Shown: positions 25,231 to 33,744 of the stretch, in pieces
How the letters are laid out: each line of letters opens with the position of its first letter
Numbering within the stretch: position 1 is the stretch's first letter
From: Desulfoferula sp040751985
Lineage (GTDB): Bacteria; Desulfobacterota; Desulfarculia; Desulfarculales; Desulfarculaceae
Length of the DNA: 64,000 nucleotides
Direction of reading: 5' to 3'
Assembly: GCA_040751985.1 (NCBI GenBank)
Contig: JBFMFU010000093.1
Location: 1 to 64,000, forward strand
The notes under the pieces: generated by a model
What the model saw: only the letters and a program-made list of their open reading frames with translations
Database searches by the model: none
Told to the model about the DNA's origin: nothing
Translations under genes and position numbers: made by a program

Positions 25231-26748
25231 CTAGAGGGGCTCCGAGTCCTGCAAGGCCTTGGACTTGACCTTGCGCAGGTTGGGCAACACCTGCAAGGCC
25301 AAAAGGACCAGGGCAGTCACCAGGAAAACCGCCGAGAGCGGGCGTGTGAAGAACACGGTGGGGTCGCCGCCGTAGATGAGCAGCGCCTGGCGCAGCTTGT
25401 CCTCCATCAGGGGGCCCAGGACGAAGGCCAGGATCAGAGGCGTGGGCTCGAACTCCAGCTTGCGCAGGACGTAGCCCAGGGCCCCGAAGACGGCCATCAG
25501 GTAGATGTCAAAGACGTTGTAGTTCAGCGAGTAGGCCCCGATCAAGCAGAACATCAGGATCAGGGGGAACAGCGTGGGGTAAGGGACCTTGAGCATGCGC
25601 ACCCACAACCCGATCAGGGGCAGGTTCAGGACCAGCAGCAAGGCGTTGCCCAGATACATGGAGGTGATGACGCCCCAGAACAGGTCCGGGGCCTGGTTCA
25701 TCAACAGCGGCCCAGGCTGCAGGCCGTGCACGATGAGCGCGCCCACCAGGAGGGCCATCACCGAGTTGGAGGGGATGCCCAGGGTCAGCAGGGGAATGAA
25801 GGCCCCCTGCGAGGCGGCGTTGTTGGCGGCCTCGGGGCCGGCCACCCCCTCGATGGCGCCCTTGCCGAACTCCTTAGAGTGCCGCGATACCTTCTTCTCC
25901 AGCGCGTAGGAGCCGAAGGAGCCCAGCACCGCGCCGCCTCCGGGCAGCACGCCCATGAAGAAGCCCAGCACTGAGCCCCGCAGGATGGGCCCTATGGAGC
26001 GGCGCCAGTCGGCCAGGGTGGGCAGCAGGCCCTTGATCTTCTGGCTGTAGACGTCGCGCTTGGCCGCGGCCAGGCTCTCCAGGTTCAGCAGTATCTCCGA
26101 GACGCCGAACAGACCCATGATGATGGGGATGAAGCCCAGGCCGTCCTCCAGCTCGAAAAATCCGTAGCGGAAGCGCGCCTCGCCGGTGATTATGTCCCGG
26201 CCCACGGTGCTGAACAATAGGCCCAGCACGATCATCATCAGCGACTTGAGCATGGAGCCCTGGCTGAGGAAGGTGACCCCCACCAGGCCCAGGCAGACCA
26301 GGGAGAAGTACTCTGGCGCGCCGAACTTCAGCGCGAACTCCGCCACCGCCGGGGCCACCAGGGCCAGGCCGAAGACTGCGATGGTACCGGCGATGAACGA
26401 GCCGAAGGCGCTGATGCCCAGGGCCGCCCCGGCCCGGCCCCTGCGGGCCATCTGGTAGCCGTCCAGGCAGGTGACCACGCTGGCCGCCTCGCCGGGGATG
26501 TTCACCAGGATGGAGGTGGTGGAGCCGCCGTACATGGCCCCGTAGTAGATGCCGGCCAGCATGATGATGGCCGTCACCGGGGGCAGGCTGAAGGTCATGG
26601 GCAGCAGCAGGGCGATGGTGGCCGTGGGGCCCAGACCGGGCAGCACGCCGATGAGGGTGCCCAGCAGGCAGCCCAGGAAGCAATACCACACGTTGATCAG
26701 CGACAGGCTGACGCTCAGGCCGGTGAGCAGGTTTTGCAATACTTCCAT
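25231..26748 (-). CDS. tctA: Tripartite tricarboxylate transporter permease TctA
   Basis: 505 residues, about 12 membrane helices, standard length. Family motifs: LLGTLIGVLPGLGPTATIALLLP near the N-terminus, YGGSTTSILVNIPGEAASVVTCLDGYQMARRGRAGAALGISAFGSF, and the second-half GVLPGGGAVLGSFGSYALEKKVSRHSKEFGKGAIEGVAGPEAANNAA. It is the large membrane component that takes solute from TctC. It begins one base before the tctB stop, so the two are tightly coupled. Confidence 0.95.
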   Translation of the reverse strand: MEVLQNLLTGLSVSLSLINVWYCFLGCLLGTLIGVLPGLGPTATIALLLPMTFSLPPVTAIIMLAGIYYGAMYGGSTTSILVNIPGEAASVVTCLDGYQMARRGRAGAALGISAFGSFIAGTIAVFGLALVAPAVAEFALKFGAPEYFSLVCLGLVGVTFLSQGSMLKSLMMIVLGLLFSTVGRDIITGEARFRYGFFELEDGLGFIPIIMGLFGVSEILLNLESLAAAKRDVYSQKIKGLLPTLADWRRSIGPILRGSVLGFFMGVLPGGGAVLGSFGSYALEKKVSRHSKEFGKGAIEGVAGPEAANNAASQGAFIPLLTLGIPSNSVMALLVGALIVHGLQPGPLLMNQAPDLFWGVITSMYLGNALLLVLNLPLIGLWVRMLKVPYPTLFPLILMFCLIGAYSLNYNVFDIYLMAVFGALGYVLRKLEFEPTPLILAFVLGPLMEDKLRQALLIYGGDPTVFFTRPLSAVFLVTALVLLALQVLPNLRKVKSKALQDSEPL

Positions 26749-26749
26749 C

Positions 26750-27202
26750 TTAGAACCCCAAAAAGCCGGGCGGGAACTGGGTGTGCAGCCAGACCTCGAA
26801 CACCAGCATGGCCGCCAGGCTGGTCACCGCCGCCCCGGCCAGGGGCAGCAGCCATTTGCGCGGGTAGCCGAAGCGGAACAGCACCGTGGAGAACAGGAAG
26901 GTGGTGATGAGGAAGCCCAGCCAGGGCAGCACCAGGGCATAGGCCACCACCGCGCCCGTCACCAGGGCCAGGGGCTGAAAGCGCGCCGGCCAGGCAGCCC
27001 GGCGCTGCTTGGACCAATCCTTAATAGAGGTGATGAGCAGGACGATGGCCAGCAGGGCCAGTATGGCCAGCAGCACCACCGGGAAGAAGCCGGGGCCCAC
27101 CACCCTTATGCTCTGGCCCAGGTTGTAGGTCAGGGCCTCGCTGCCCACCACCACCACGAAGATCAGGAACACGACCGCCGCGACTACATCATCGCGAAAC
27201 AT
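26750..27202 (-). CDS. tctB: Tripartite tricarboxylate transporter small subunit TctB
   Basis: 150 residues with four predicted membrane helices: VVAAVVFLIFVVVVGSEA first, GPGFFPVVLLAILALLAIVLL with the conserved Gly-Pro-Gly-Phe-Phe-Pro of the family, and two C-terminal ones (LGFLITTFLFSTVLFRFG; WLLPLAGAAVTSLAAMLVFEVWL). It ends in the LGVxLPPG-like tail FPPGFLGF. Small integral partner of TctA, encoded between TctC and TctA. Confidence 0.92.
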   Translation of the reverse strand: MFRDDVVAAVVFLIFVVVVGSEALTYNLGQSIRVVGPGFFPVVLLAILALLAIVLLITSIKDWSKQRRAAWPARFQPLALVTGAVVAYALVLPWLGFLITTFLFSTVLFRFGYPRKWLLPLAGAAVTSLAAMLVFEVWLHTQFPPGFLGF

Positions 27203-27282
27203 GGCCTCACCGCCAGGGTTGCAGGTTGGGGGGTATCGCGGCGGCCGCCCGACCCAAAGGGCGGGCCGCCGCCGCCGCGGAC

Positions 27283-28263
27283 CTACTTCTTCTTGCGGAT
27301 GCCTGCCTTCTGGGCCAACTCCATGTAGCGGTCGTATTCATTCTTCACGAACTGGCGGAACTGGTCCGGGGGCATGTAGGTGGTGTTGAAGCCGATGCTC
27401 TTGAGCTTGGACTTGATGGCTGGGTCGGCCAGAATCTTCTGGAAGGTGGTGGCCAGCTTCTGCACCACGGCCGGGGGCATGCCTTTGGGTCCGGCGCAGC
27501 CGATCCAGGAGACGATCACCGCGCCGGGAAAGCCGGCCTCGACGATGGAGGGCACCTCGGGCAGCTCGGGGATTCGCTTGGCCGAGGTCACGGCCAGGGC
27601 CCGCAGCTTGCCGGCCTTGATGTGCTGGATCACGTCCACGCTGTTGATGTCGCCGCAGTCAACATGGCCGCCCAGCAGGGCGGTGACCGCCGGCGCGCTG
27701 CCCTTGAAGGGGACGTGGGTGATGTTGACGCCGGCCTGGTGCTTGAGTAGCTCCAGGGCGAAGTGCTGGGAGCTGCCCACGCCGGAGGTGGCCCCGGTGA
27801 TGACGCCCGGCTTGGCTTTGGCCGCCTTGAGCAGGTCGGCCAGGGTCTTGAACTTGCTCTTGGCCGGCACCACGATGGCGTTGGGGAAGGAGGTGAAGTT
27901 GCAGATCGGGGTGAAGTCGGTGGAGGCGTTGAAGGGATCGGTGGCGCGCACCGCGTTGCCCATGGGCGCGCTGATGTTGAAGCTGCCCAGGGTGTAGCCG
28001 TCGGGCTTGGCCTTGACCAGGGCGGCCAGAGCCAGGGAGCCGCCGGCGCCCGGCCGGTTGACCACCACCACCGGCTTGCCCAGGAGCTTGCTGGCCATGG
28101 TGGCCACGGTGCGCACGGTGGTGTCCGTGGAACCGCCCGGCGAATAGCCCACCATAATGGTTATGTCCTTCTCCGGATAGCCGGCGGCGTAGGCCGCCGA
28201 GCCGAGCAGAAACAATCCCAGGGCCAGGACCAGACCACAGATAAAAAAGGCTTTCCTGTTCAT
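27283..28263 (-). CDS. tctC: Tripartite tricarboxylate transporter substrate-binding protein (TctC/Bug)
   Basis: 326 residues. The signal peptide ends SAAYAAGYPEK. The Bug-family start YPEKDITIMVGYSPGGSTDTTVRTVA is followed by VVVNRPGAGGSLALAALVKAKPDGYTLG, the conserved loop that clamps a carboxylate through two waters. The mid-region KPGVITGATSGVGSSQHFALELLK is also typical. It collects a carboxylate in the periplasm. The leader between it and the iclR gene carries tandem GACTGATC sequences. Confidence 0.95.
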   Translation of the reverse strand: MNRKAFFICGLVLALGLFLLGSAAYAAGYPEKDITIMVGYSPGGSTDTTVRTVATMASKLLGKPVVVVNRPGAGGSLALAALVKAKPDGYTLGSFNISAPMGNAVRATDPFNASTDFTPICNFTSFPNAIVVPAKSKFKTLADLLKAAKAKPGVITGATSGVGSSQHFALELLKHQAGVNITHVPFKGSAPAVTALLGGHVDCGDINSVDVIQHIKAGKLRALAVTSAKRIPELPEVPSIVEAGFPGAVIVSWIGCAGPKGMPPAVVQKLATTFQKILADPAIKSKLKSIGFNTTYMPPDQFRQFVKNEYDRYMELAQKAGIRKKK

Positions 28264-28302
28264 GATTCCCTCCTAGGCAAACAGGAACTATCAAAAAGGC
28301 AC

Positions 28303-28332
28303 GACTGATCCGCGTACCGTCTTGGACTGATC
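28303..28332 (-). promoter_or_regulatory. Tandem GACTGATC motif upstream of tctC
   Basis: GACTGATC occurs at 28303-28310 and again at 28325-28332, 22 bases apart, about two turns of the helix. The gap between iclR and tctC is only 88 bases, so a regulator site here would face the tctC promoter. The adjacent IclR protein is the obvious candidate binder. Confidence 0.35.
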
Positions 28333-28351
28333 AGGGCCCTGGGCGGCCCGG

Positions 28352-29161
28352 CTACCTCCCCGAGGCCGCCACCACTCCCTGCAGCTCCAGGGTGGGCAGA
28401 CGCTCGTCCGGAGGCAGCTTCTGCTCGATGGCCCGCGCTTCCTGCTGCAGCCAGGCCACCACCTGCCGGCGCCGCGCGCCCTGCAGGCGGCTGGTGATGG
28501 CGGCCACGCTCAGGGAGGCGAAGGGCCTGCCCTGGCTCCCCATGATGGGCACCGCCACCGCGCTCATGTCCGGGATCACGTTGCCGTCGTTGGAGCCGTA
28601 GCCCTGCTTCTGGGCCAGCGCCACCAGCTGCGGCACGTCCTCTGGCTTGAGGACCCCGTAGTTGCCGAACAGCGGGGAGTTGGCCTCCAGGATGGGGGCG
28701 ATCTCCTCGGGGGGCAAAAAGGCCAGCAGGGCCAGGCTGCCGGCGCCCACGCCCAGGGGCCGCCGGTCGCCGGTCTTGAGGGTGAGCGTCTTGATGGGAA
28801 ACGAGCCCTCCACCCGCTCCAGGCAGATGGCCTCCAGGCCGTGGCGCAGGGTCAGGTAGATGGTGTCGCCGGTCAGCTCGGCCAGCCGGATCATGGCCGG
28901 GTAGGCCAGGTCGTAGATGCCCCGGTGATTGACCGCCGCGCGCGCCAGCTCGGTGAGCCCCAGCCCCAGGCGAAAAAGCCCTGTCTCGGCCTCGTGCTCC
29001 ACCAGGCCCTCCTTGACCAGGGTGCCCAGGATGCGCCGGGCGGTGACCTTGTTCAGGCCAGTCTCCCGGGCCACATCCACCAGCCGCCGGCCCAGGGGGT
29101 TGCCCCGACCCAGGCAGCGCAGCACCGACGCCGCCCGCTCTATGCTCTGTACTAGTTCCAC
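28352..29161 (-). CDS. IclR-family transcriptional regulator
   Basis: 269 residues. Winged helix (SIERAASVLRCLGRGNPLGRRLVDVARETGLNKVTARRILGTLVKEGLVEHEAETGLFRLG) then the effector domain (ERVEGSFPIKTLTLKTGDRRPLGVGAGSLALLAFLP and a GRPFASLSVAAITSRL end). The start is GTG at 29161. It heads the TctCBA-TPP-SDR cluster on the same strand and presumably controls it in response to the imported acid. Its own promoter region contains an inverted repeat overlapping the start codon, suggesting autoregulation. Confidence 0.9.
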   Translation of the reverse strand: MELVQSIERAASVLRCLGRGNPLGRRLVDVARETGLNKVTARRILGTLVKEGLVEHEAETGLFRLGLGLTELARAAVNHRGIYDLAYPAMIRLAELTGDTIYLTLRHGLEAICLERVEGSFPIKTLTLKTGDRRPLGVGAGSLALLAFLPPEEIAPILEANSPLFGNYGVLKPEDVPQLVALAQKQGYGSNDGNVIPDMSAVAVPIMGSQGRPFASLSVAAITSRLQGARRRQVVAWLQQEARAIEQKLPPDERLPTLELQGVVAASGR

Positions 29162-29214
29162 AATATGTTACTCCATTTCATATTACGTTACGAAAAATGC
29201 TTTCCCCCTGTCAA
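29162..29214 (-). promoter_or_regulatory. iclR promoter and candidate autoregulatory operator
   Basis: Minus strand: TTGACA (29214-29209), then 18 bases to TAACGT (29190-29185). Immediately downstream is an inverted repeat AATATG (29184-29179) and CATATT (29167-29162) around an 11-base spacer, ending next to the GTG start. The short leader and the operator over the start point fit autorepression. The whole stretch is AT-rich against its GC-rich surroundings. Confidence 0.45.
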
Positions 29215-29392
29215 GGTCTTTTTTAGCGGGCGGGGCCGGGCCGTTGCAGCCAGCGGTGGGGATGCTCGCAGGCGGGGTCGTCAAAGGGCGGAATTGGGCG
29301 GACGGCGCCGGCGGCCGGGAGGTCCCGGCCGGGCGGGGCCGGCCCGAATCTTCTGGGCGGGAAAACCATGAAAGTCGGGAAAGCGGCGCCGG

Positions 29393-30193
29393 CTAACCCT
29401 TCTCGAACAGCTCCACGCCGGCCTGGTAGATCTGGCCGATCTCCTGCAGGGACTCCAGGCGCCGGCCCGCGGCCTTCCAGGCCTGGGCCCGGGCCAGGCC
29501 CTGGGCCGGCGAAAGGTCCTCCGGCAGGGCGCGGCAGGTCAGGGAGGCCAGCAGCTCGCGCTCTTGGGCCCGATTCAGGCCCAGGTAGGGCAGGTCGTCG
29601 TACCACAAGAGCCGCTCCTCCAGGTTGGCGAAGGGCCGCCGCCGGTCCGCCAGCCCGGCCAACTGCCCGCCCTGCTCGGCGGCCTTGTCCAGGGCCTCCT
29701 GGAAGTTGAAGCGCGTGGCAGGCAGCGGAGGCAGGGCGCGCATCTGCATCATCTGCAGGAAGTGGTAGAGCGGCCGCAGCCCCGAGACCAGGCCGTTGCC
29801 GGTGCCCCCGGCGATGGCGATGCCCAGGGCGGGCAGGCCGTTCAAGGGCCCGCGGCGGGCGTACACCCGGAACATCTTCAGGATGAGGTACTTGACCAGC
29901 CCGCTCACATCCCACCAATAGACCGGGGTGCCGAACACCAGGGCCCCGCAGTTCAGGAGCTTCTCGCTCAAAAACGCGAAGGCCTGGTCCGGGAAGCTGC
30001 ACTCAAGGTTGTCTTTGCACACCCAGGGCAGGCAGTCCCGGCAGGGCTCCACCACCTGATCCTTCAACTGAATCAACTCGACGCCGGCGCCGGCCTGGGC
30101 CGCCCCTTCCAGGGCCGCGGAGACCAGTTGATTGGTGCGCCCCTCGGGGTTCGGGCTGCCCACCAGCCCCAGCACGGTATTGTTCTGGCTCAT
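29393..30193 (-). CDS. NADPH-dependent FMN reductase / flavodoxin-fold protein
   Basis: 266 residues. Flavodoxin-like start LGLVGSPNPEGRTNQLVSAAL with the FMN phosphate loop, then a cysteine cluster CRDCLPWVCKDNLEC typical of iron-sulfur flavoproteins and related reductases, then VFGTPVYWWDVSGLVKYLILKM. The C-terminal third is an extra helical part (about 185-266) not usual for the minimal family, which may be a dimerisation or partner-binding region. Probably moves electrons to the flavoenzyme encoded upstream. ATG at 30193 is preferred over GTG at 30202. Last gene of the large minus cluster. Confidence 0.75.
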   Translation of the reverse strand: MSQNNTVLGLVGSPNPEGRTNQLVSAALEGAAQAGAGVELIQLKDQVVEPCRDCLPWVCKDNLECSFPDQAFAFLSEKLLNCGALVFGTPVYWWDVSGLVKYLILKMFRVYARRGPLNGLPALGIAIAGGTGNGLVSGLRPLYHFLQMMQMRALPPLPATRFNFQEALDKAAEQGGQLAGLADRRRPFANLEERLLWYDDLPYLGLNRAQERELLASLTCRALPEDLSPAQGLARAQAWKAAGRRLESLQEIGQIYQAGVELFEKG

Positions 30194-30251
30194 GGTTGCC
30201 ACCTGCCCACTGATTTAGTTCAGGCCCAGAGATGCCACGGCGATTCTACTG

Positions 30252-30314
30252 CGGCCGTCATGATACCACGCAACCGCCGTAACCGGTCCAAGCCACCTCG
30301 GCCGTCATGATACC
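30252..30314. repeat. Direct repeat CGGCCGTCATGATACC, two copies
   Basis: Identical 16-base copies at 30252-30267 and 30299-30314, 47 bases start to start, in the 159-base space between the FMN reductase and the Fe-S flavoenzyme genes. The core GTCATGATAC is near-palindromic. Could be a regulator site for the FMN reductase gene or a repeat remnant. Confidence 0.5.
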
Positions 30315-30352
30315 CTGCCTGCCCCGGTTGTTCATCGCCGGCGTGGCGGAGC

Positions 30353-32329
30353 CTACATGACCCGGGCCCGGCCGAAGCCGTCCCACACGGCGTCCAGTAT
30401 CTTACCCGGCCGCAGGCAGTCCCCGATGCAAAAGACCTGGGGCACCCGGCCCCAGAGTTCATCGAACAACTCGCAGTGCGGCGCGAAGCCGGTGGCCATT
30501 ATCACCGTGTCGGCGGTCAGCGTCTTGGGCTCCTGGCCGTCGATCAGCACCTTGGCGCCCGCCTCCGCGATCTCCTGGAGCGCCGTATTGGTCAGCAGCG
30601 CCACCCCGCTCTCTTGCAGCATGGCCAAGAGCATCTCGCGGTTGGGGTGCACGGTCCGCATGTTTTCCAGAATCGCCGGCAATTGCTCCACCACGGTCAC
30701 CTGCCGGCCCTGCCGCGCCAGGTGCACCGCCAGCTCGCAGCCCACGAAGCCGCCGCCGACGATGACCACCCTGTCCCCGGCCAGGCCCGCATCCAGGTAG
30801 ACATCCACGGCCTGGCGCACCTTGGGGTCGTCCAGGCCCGGCATCGGCGGCAGCGCCGGCCTGGCCCCGGTGGCCAGGAACACCGCCTCCGGGTGCAGGC
30901 CCAAGACGTCGTCTGCCGTGGCCCTGGTGTTGAGGACCACCTCCACCCCCAGCTTGTCCATCTGGCCCTGGAAGTAGCTTCGGAGCAGGGCGAGGTCCTG
31001 CTTGAACTCCGGCGCCGAGGCCGGGATCAACAGGCCGCCCAACTGGCTGCCCTGCTCCAGCAGGGTCACCGCGTGGCCCCGCAGCCGGCAGACGCGGGCC
31101 GCCTCCATGCCGGCCGGCCCGCCGCCCACCACCACCACCTTCTTGCGCACCTTGGCCGGGGATAGCCTCAGGGCGCGCTCATCGCCGCAGGCCGGGTTCA
31201 CCGCGCAGCTCAGGCTCATGCGCCGGGTGCGGCCCAGGCAGCCCTCGTGGCAGCCGATGCAGGGAACGATGTCCTCTTCCCGGCCCTCACGGGTCTTCTG
31301 GGGCCAGTAGGGATCGGCCAGCAGGCCGCGGCCGATGATCACGTAGTCCGCCTTGCCCTCCGAGAGGGCCGCCTCGGCGATCTGCGGGTAGCTCATCTTG
31401 CCCACGCACATCACCGGGATGTCCTTGACCGTGGCCTTGGCCAGCTCGGCCATCTCCAGCATGCAGGCCGGCGGCTGATACACCGGCGGGTGCGGCCAGT
31501 ACCAGTTGTCGTAGCAGCCGGCGTCCACGTCCACCGCCGCCACCCCGGCCGCCTCCACGATGCGCAGCAGCTCCAGGCCCTCCTCTCGGGTGCGCCCGCC
31601 GGGTATGCGGTGCTCGATGCCCACCCGGAAGATGATGGGCAGCCGGCCCTTGGTGGCCAGGTTGATGCTCGCGATGATCTCCAGGGGGAAAGTCATGCGG
31701 TCGCGCAGGGTGGGCCCGCCGTACTTGTCGCTGCGCTGGTTCCACAGGGCGGTCATGAACTGATCGATCAGGTAGCCCTCGTGGGCGTGCAGCTCTATGG
31801 CGTCCGCCCCGGCCAGCATGGCCAGCCGGGCCGCCTGGCCGAAGGAGGCCACCAGGGCCTCCACCTCGCCGGTGCTCAGGGGGCGCAGGGTGACCTGGGG
31901 CAGCCAGTAGTTCTTTACCGGCGAGGGTCCCACCGGCGTGCCGGAGCGGATGTACTTGGAGCCCGCCACCCGGCCGAAGCCGGCGGTGAGCTGCACGCAC
32001 AGCTTGCAGTCATAGTCGTGCACCCGCTCGGCCAGCCGGTTCAGGCGCATCGCCGCGATCTCCGAGTCCAGGCGGGGGAAGGGGAAATAGCGCCCGTCCA
32101 CCCAGAAGGGATCGTACTTACTGGAGGCGTGGAACAGGCTGGTGATGATCAGCCCCACCCCGCCCTTGGCCCTCTCCTCGTAGTAGTCGATGGCCATTTG
32201 GCTGAGCAGGCCGTCGTTCTCCACCAGGCCCAGCAGCCCCATGGGGGCCATGGCCAGGCGGTTTTTCAGCCACACGCCGCCGATCCGGCCCGGCTGGAAA
32301 AGGGCGGGATATTTTTCTGCGCTCGCCAT
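30353..32329 (-). CDS. Fe-S flavoenzyme of the old yellow enzyme / 2,4-dienoyl-CoA reductase family
   Basis: 658 residues. The FMN TIM-barrel (1-340) has LKNRLAMAPMG and IELHAHEGYLIDQFMTALWNQRSDKYGG. A [4Fe-4S] site is at about 355 (CIGCHEGC, then a fourth Cys in LSCAVNP). An FAD domain follows (VVVVGGGPAGMEAARV) and an NAD(P)H domain (VVIVGGGFVGCELAVHLARQGRQVTVVEQ). Same architecture as 2,4-dienoyl-CoA reductase, trimethylamine dehydrogenase and BaiCD-type enoate reductases. Expected to reduce an activated C=C bond of a CoA thioester or acid from the cluster's substrate. Start at 32329 has GAGGGGAG ahead; the frame extends upstream, but only as antisense-like sequence over dctM. Confidence 0.88.
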   Translation of the reverse strand: MASAEKYPALFQPGRIGGVWLKNRLAMAPMGLLGLVENDGLLSQMAIDYYEERAKGGVGLIITSLFHASSKYDPFWVDGRYFPFPRLDSEIAAMRLNRLAERVHDYDCKLCVQLTAGFGRVAGSKYIRSGTPVGPSPVKNYWLPQVTLRPLSTGEVEALVASFGQAARLAMLAGADAIELHAHEGYLIDQFMTALWNQRSDKYGGPTLRDRMTFPLEIIASINLATKGRLPIIFRVGIEHRIPGGRTREEGLELLRIVEAAGVAAVDVDAGCYDNWYWPHPPVYQPPACMLEMAELAKATVKDIPVMCVGKMSYPQIAEAALSEGKADYVIIGRGLLADPYWPQKTREGREEDIVPCIGCHEGCLGRTRRMSLSCAVNPACGDERALRLSPAKVRKKVVVVGGGPAGMEAARVCRLRGHAVTLLEQGSQLGGLLIPASAPEFKQDLALLRSYFQGQMDKLGVEVVLNTRATADDVLGLHPEAVFLATGARPALPPMPGLDDPKVRQAVDVYLDAGLAGDRVVIVGGGFVGCELAVHLARQGRQVTVVEQLPAILENMRTVHPNREMLLAMLQESGVALLTNTALQEIAEAGAKVLIDGQEPKTLTADTVIMATGFAPHCELFDELWGRVPQVFCIGDCLRPGKILDAVWDGFGRARVM

Positions 32330-32376
32330 GCTCCCCTCCTCAGGCCAATGGTGCCGAAACGGCCGCCTGCCGCGGT

Positions 32377-32427
32377 CTACCAGTCGTAGGACTGGCGCTC
32401 TATGATCACGGCCACGCCCTGCCCGCC
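32377..32427 (-). pseudogene. Remnant of a thiolase C-terminus fused behind dctM
   Basis: Directly after the dctM TGA, in the same frame, 16 codons read GGQGVAVIIERQSYDW and end in TAG. GGQGVAxxxER is the strongly conserved C-terminal motif of thiolases. No other thiolase sequence precedes it. The simplest reading is a deletion that removed most of a thiolase gene between dctM and the flavoenzyme gene, leaving its tail. A chance match cannot be excluded for so short a piece. Confidence 0.45.
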
Positions 32428-33744
32428 TCAGCGCGCGCCCATGGTGCCAGGCAGCCAGGTGACCAGGCCCGGGAAAGCCACCAACAGCACCAGCAGCACC
32501 CAGATGACCCCGATGAAAGGCGCAGCCCCCTTGGCCACGGTGAGCAGGGTGGTGCCCCGGGGCGCGATGCCCTGGATGACGAAGAGGTTCACGCCCACCG
32601 GCGGGGTGCAGAGAGCCATCTCCGAGGCCACGGTGACGATCACCCCAAACCAGACATCGCTGTAGCCCGCTGCGGTGACCAGGGGCAGAAAGATGGGCAC
32701 GCTGATGGTGATCAGGGCGATAACGTCCAGGAAGGTGCCCAGGATGGTCATGATGAACAGGATCAGGAGCATCGTCCCCCAGGGTGGCAGGGAGAAATGG
32801 AGGATGAACTTGCTCACCGCGTCCTGGAAACCGGTGACGAAGAACAGATAGCTCATCACGTTGGCGCCGATGATGATCATGTAGATCATGCCCGAGATCT
32901 TGACGGTGCGCTTCACCGCGTCCCAGACCGCGGCCGCGCTCAGGCGGCGGTAGCAGATGATGATGATGATGGAGATGAACACGCTGGCCGCGCTGGCCTC
33001 GATGGCCGTCCACACGCCCATGTACATGCCGCCCACGATGGCGACGAAAAGGATCCCCACCGGCACCAGACGAGGCAGCAACTTGACCTTGTCCTTAAAG
33101 GCGTAGGAGGTGCCCGCCGGCGCCAGCTTGGGCGATATCTTGGCCACGATGAAGATGTACAGGCTCATGAGGCCGGTCAGGATCAGGCCGGGGATGATGC
33201 CGCCCACGAAGACCTCGCCGATGGAGATTCCGGAGACGTTCACCCCGTAGATGATCATGATGGTGCTGGGCGGAATCAGGGCGGCCAGGGTGCCGGCCAC
33301 CGCCAGGGTGCCCAGGGACAGCTTGCGGTCGTATTTCTTTTTCTCCATCTCCGGTATGGCGATGGAGCCGATGGTGGCCGAGGCGGCGGTGTTGGAGCCG
33401 CTCATGAATCCGAAGATCGCGCAGACGATGGTGCTGGCGATGGCCAGCCCGCCGGGCAGCCGACCGAACCAGCGGTACATGCCGTCGTAGAGGTCCTGGC
33501 CGATGCGATGGGTGAGCAGCAGATTGCCCATGAATATGAACATGGGCACCGCCAGGAGCGAGTAGCCCGAGACATGGGAAAAAGCGATCTTGCCAGCCAC
33601 GTTGTTCAGCATCTGCCAGCCTTCCACCGACACCAGGCCTATCATTCCGGACAGCAGGAGGCAGATGAAGATGGGGGCGCCCATCAGGAGCAGGGTGAAC
33701 AGGACCAACAGGCAAAGAATTATTCCGGCCGTGGCGCTCAGCAT
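32428..33744 (-). CDS. dctM: TRAP transporter large permease (DctM family), second system
   Basis: 438 residues, about 12 helices. Recognisable segments: LLLMGAPIFICLLLSGMIG, GFMSGSNTAASATIGSIAIPEM, VAGTLAALIPPSTIMIIYGVNV and ASEMALCTPPVGVNLFVIQGIA. The ATG at 33744 overlaps the stop of dctQ. An in-frame longer start at 33825 lies within dctQ and is rejected. The last residues (GTMGAR) may be derived from the fusion with a thiolase remnant. Its DctP is probably the one encoded at 37718-38746, separated by four genes. Confidence 0.92.
   Translation of the reverse strand: MLSATAGIILCLLVLFTLLLMGAPIFICLLLSGMIGLVSVEGWQMLNNVAGKIAFSHVSGYSLLAVPMFIFMGNLLLTHRIGQDLYDGMYRWFGRLPGGLAIASTIVCAIFGFMSGSNTAASATIGSIAIPEMEKKKYDRKLSLGTLAVAGTLAALIPPSTIMIIYGVNVSGISIGEVFVGGIIPGLILTGLMSLYIFIVAKISPKLAPAGTSYAFKDKVKLLPRLVPVGILFVAIVGGMYMGVWTAIEASAASVFISIIIIICYRRLSAAAVWDAVKRTVKISGMIYMIIIGANVMSYLFFVTGFQDAVSKFILHFSLPPWGTMLLILFIMTILGTFLDVIALITISVPIFLPLVTAAGYSDVWFGVIVTVASEMALCTPPVGVNLFVIQGIAPRGTTLLTVAKGAAPFIGVIWVLLVLLVAFPGLVTWLPGTMGAR

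Noticed and set aside
32330..33013. N-terminal extension of the flavoenzyme into the dctM region
   Set aside because: That part is antisense-like His/Arg/Gly-rich sequence in another frame of dctM; the flavoenzyme begins at 32329 with a good RBS.
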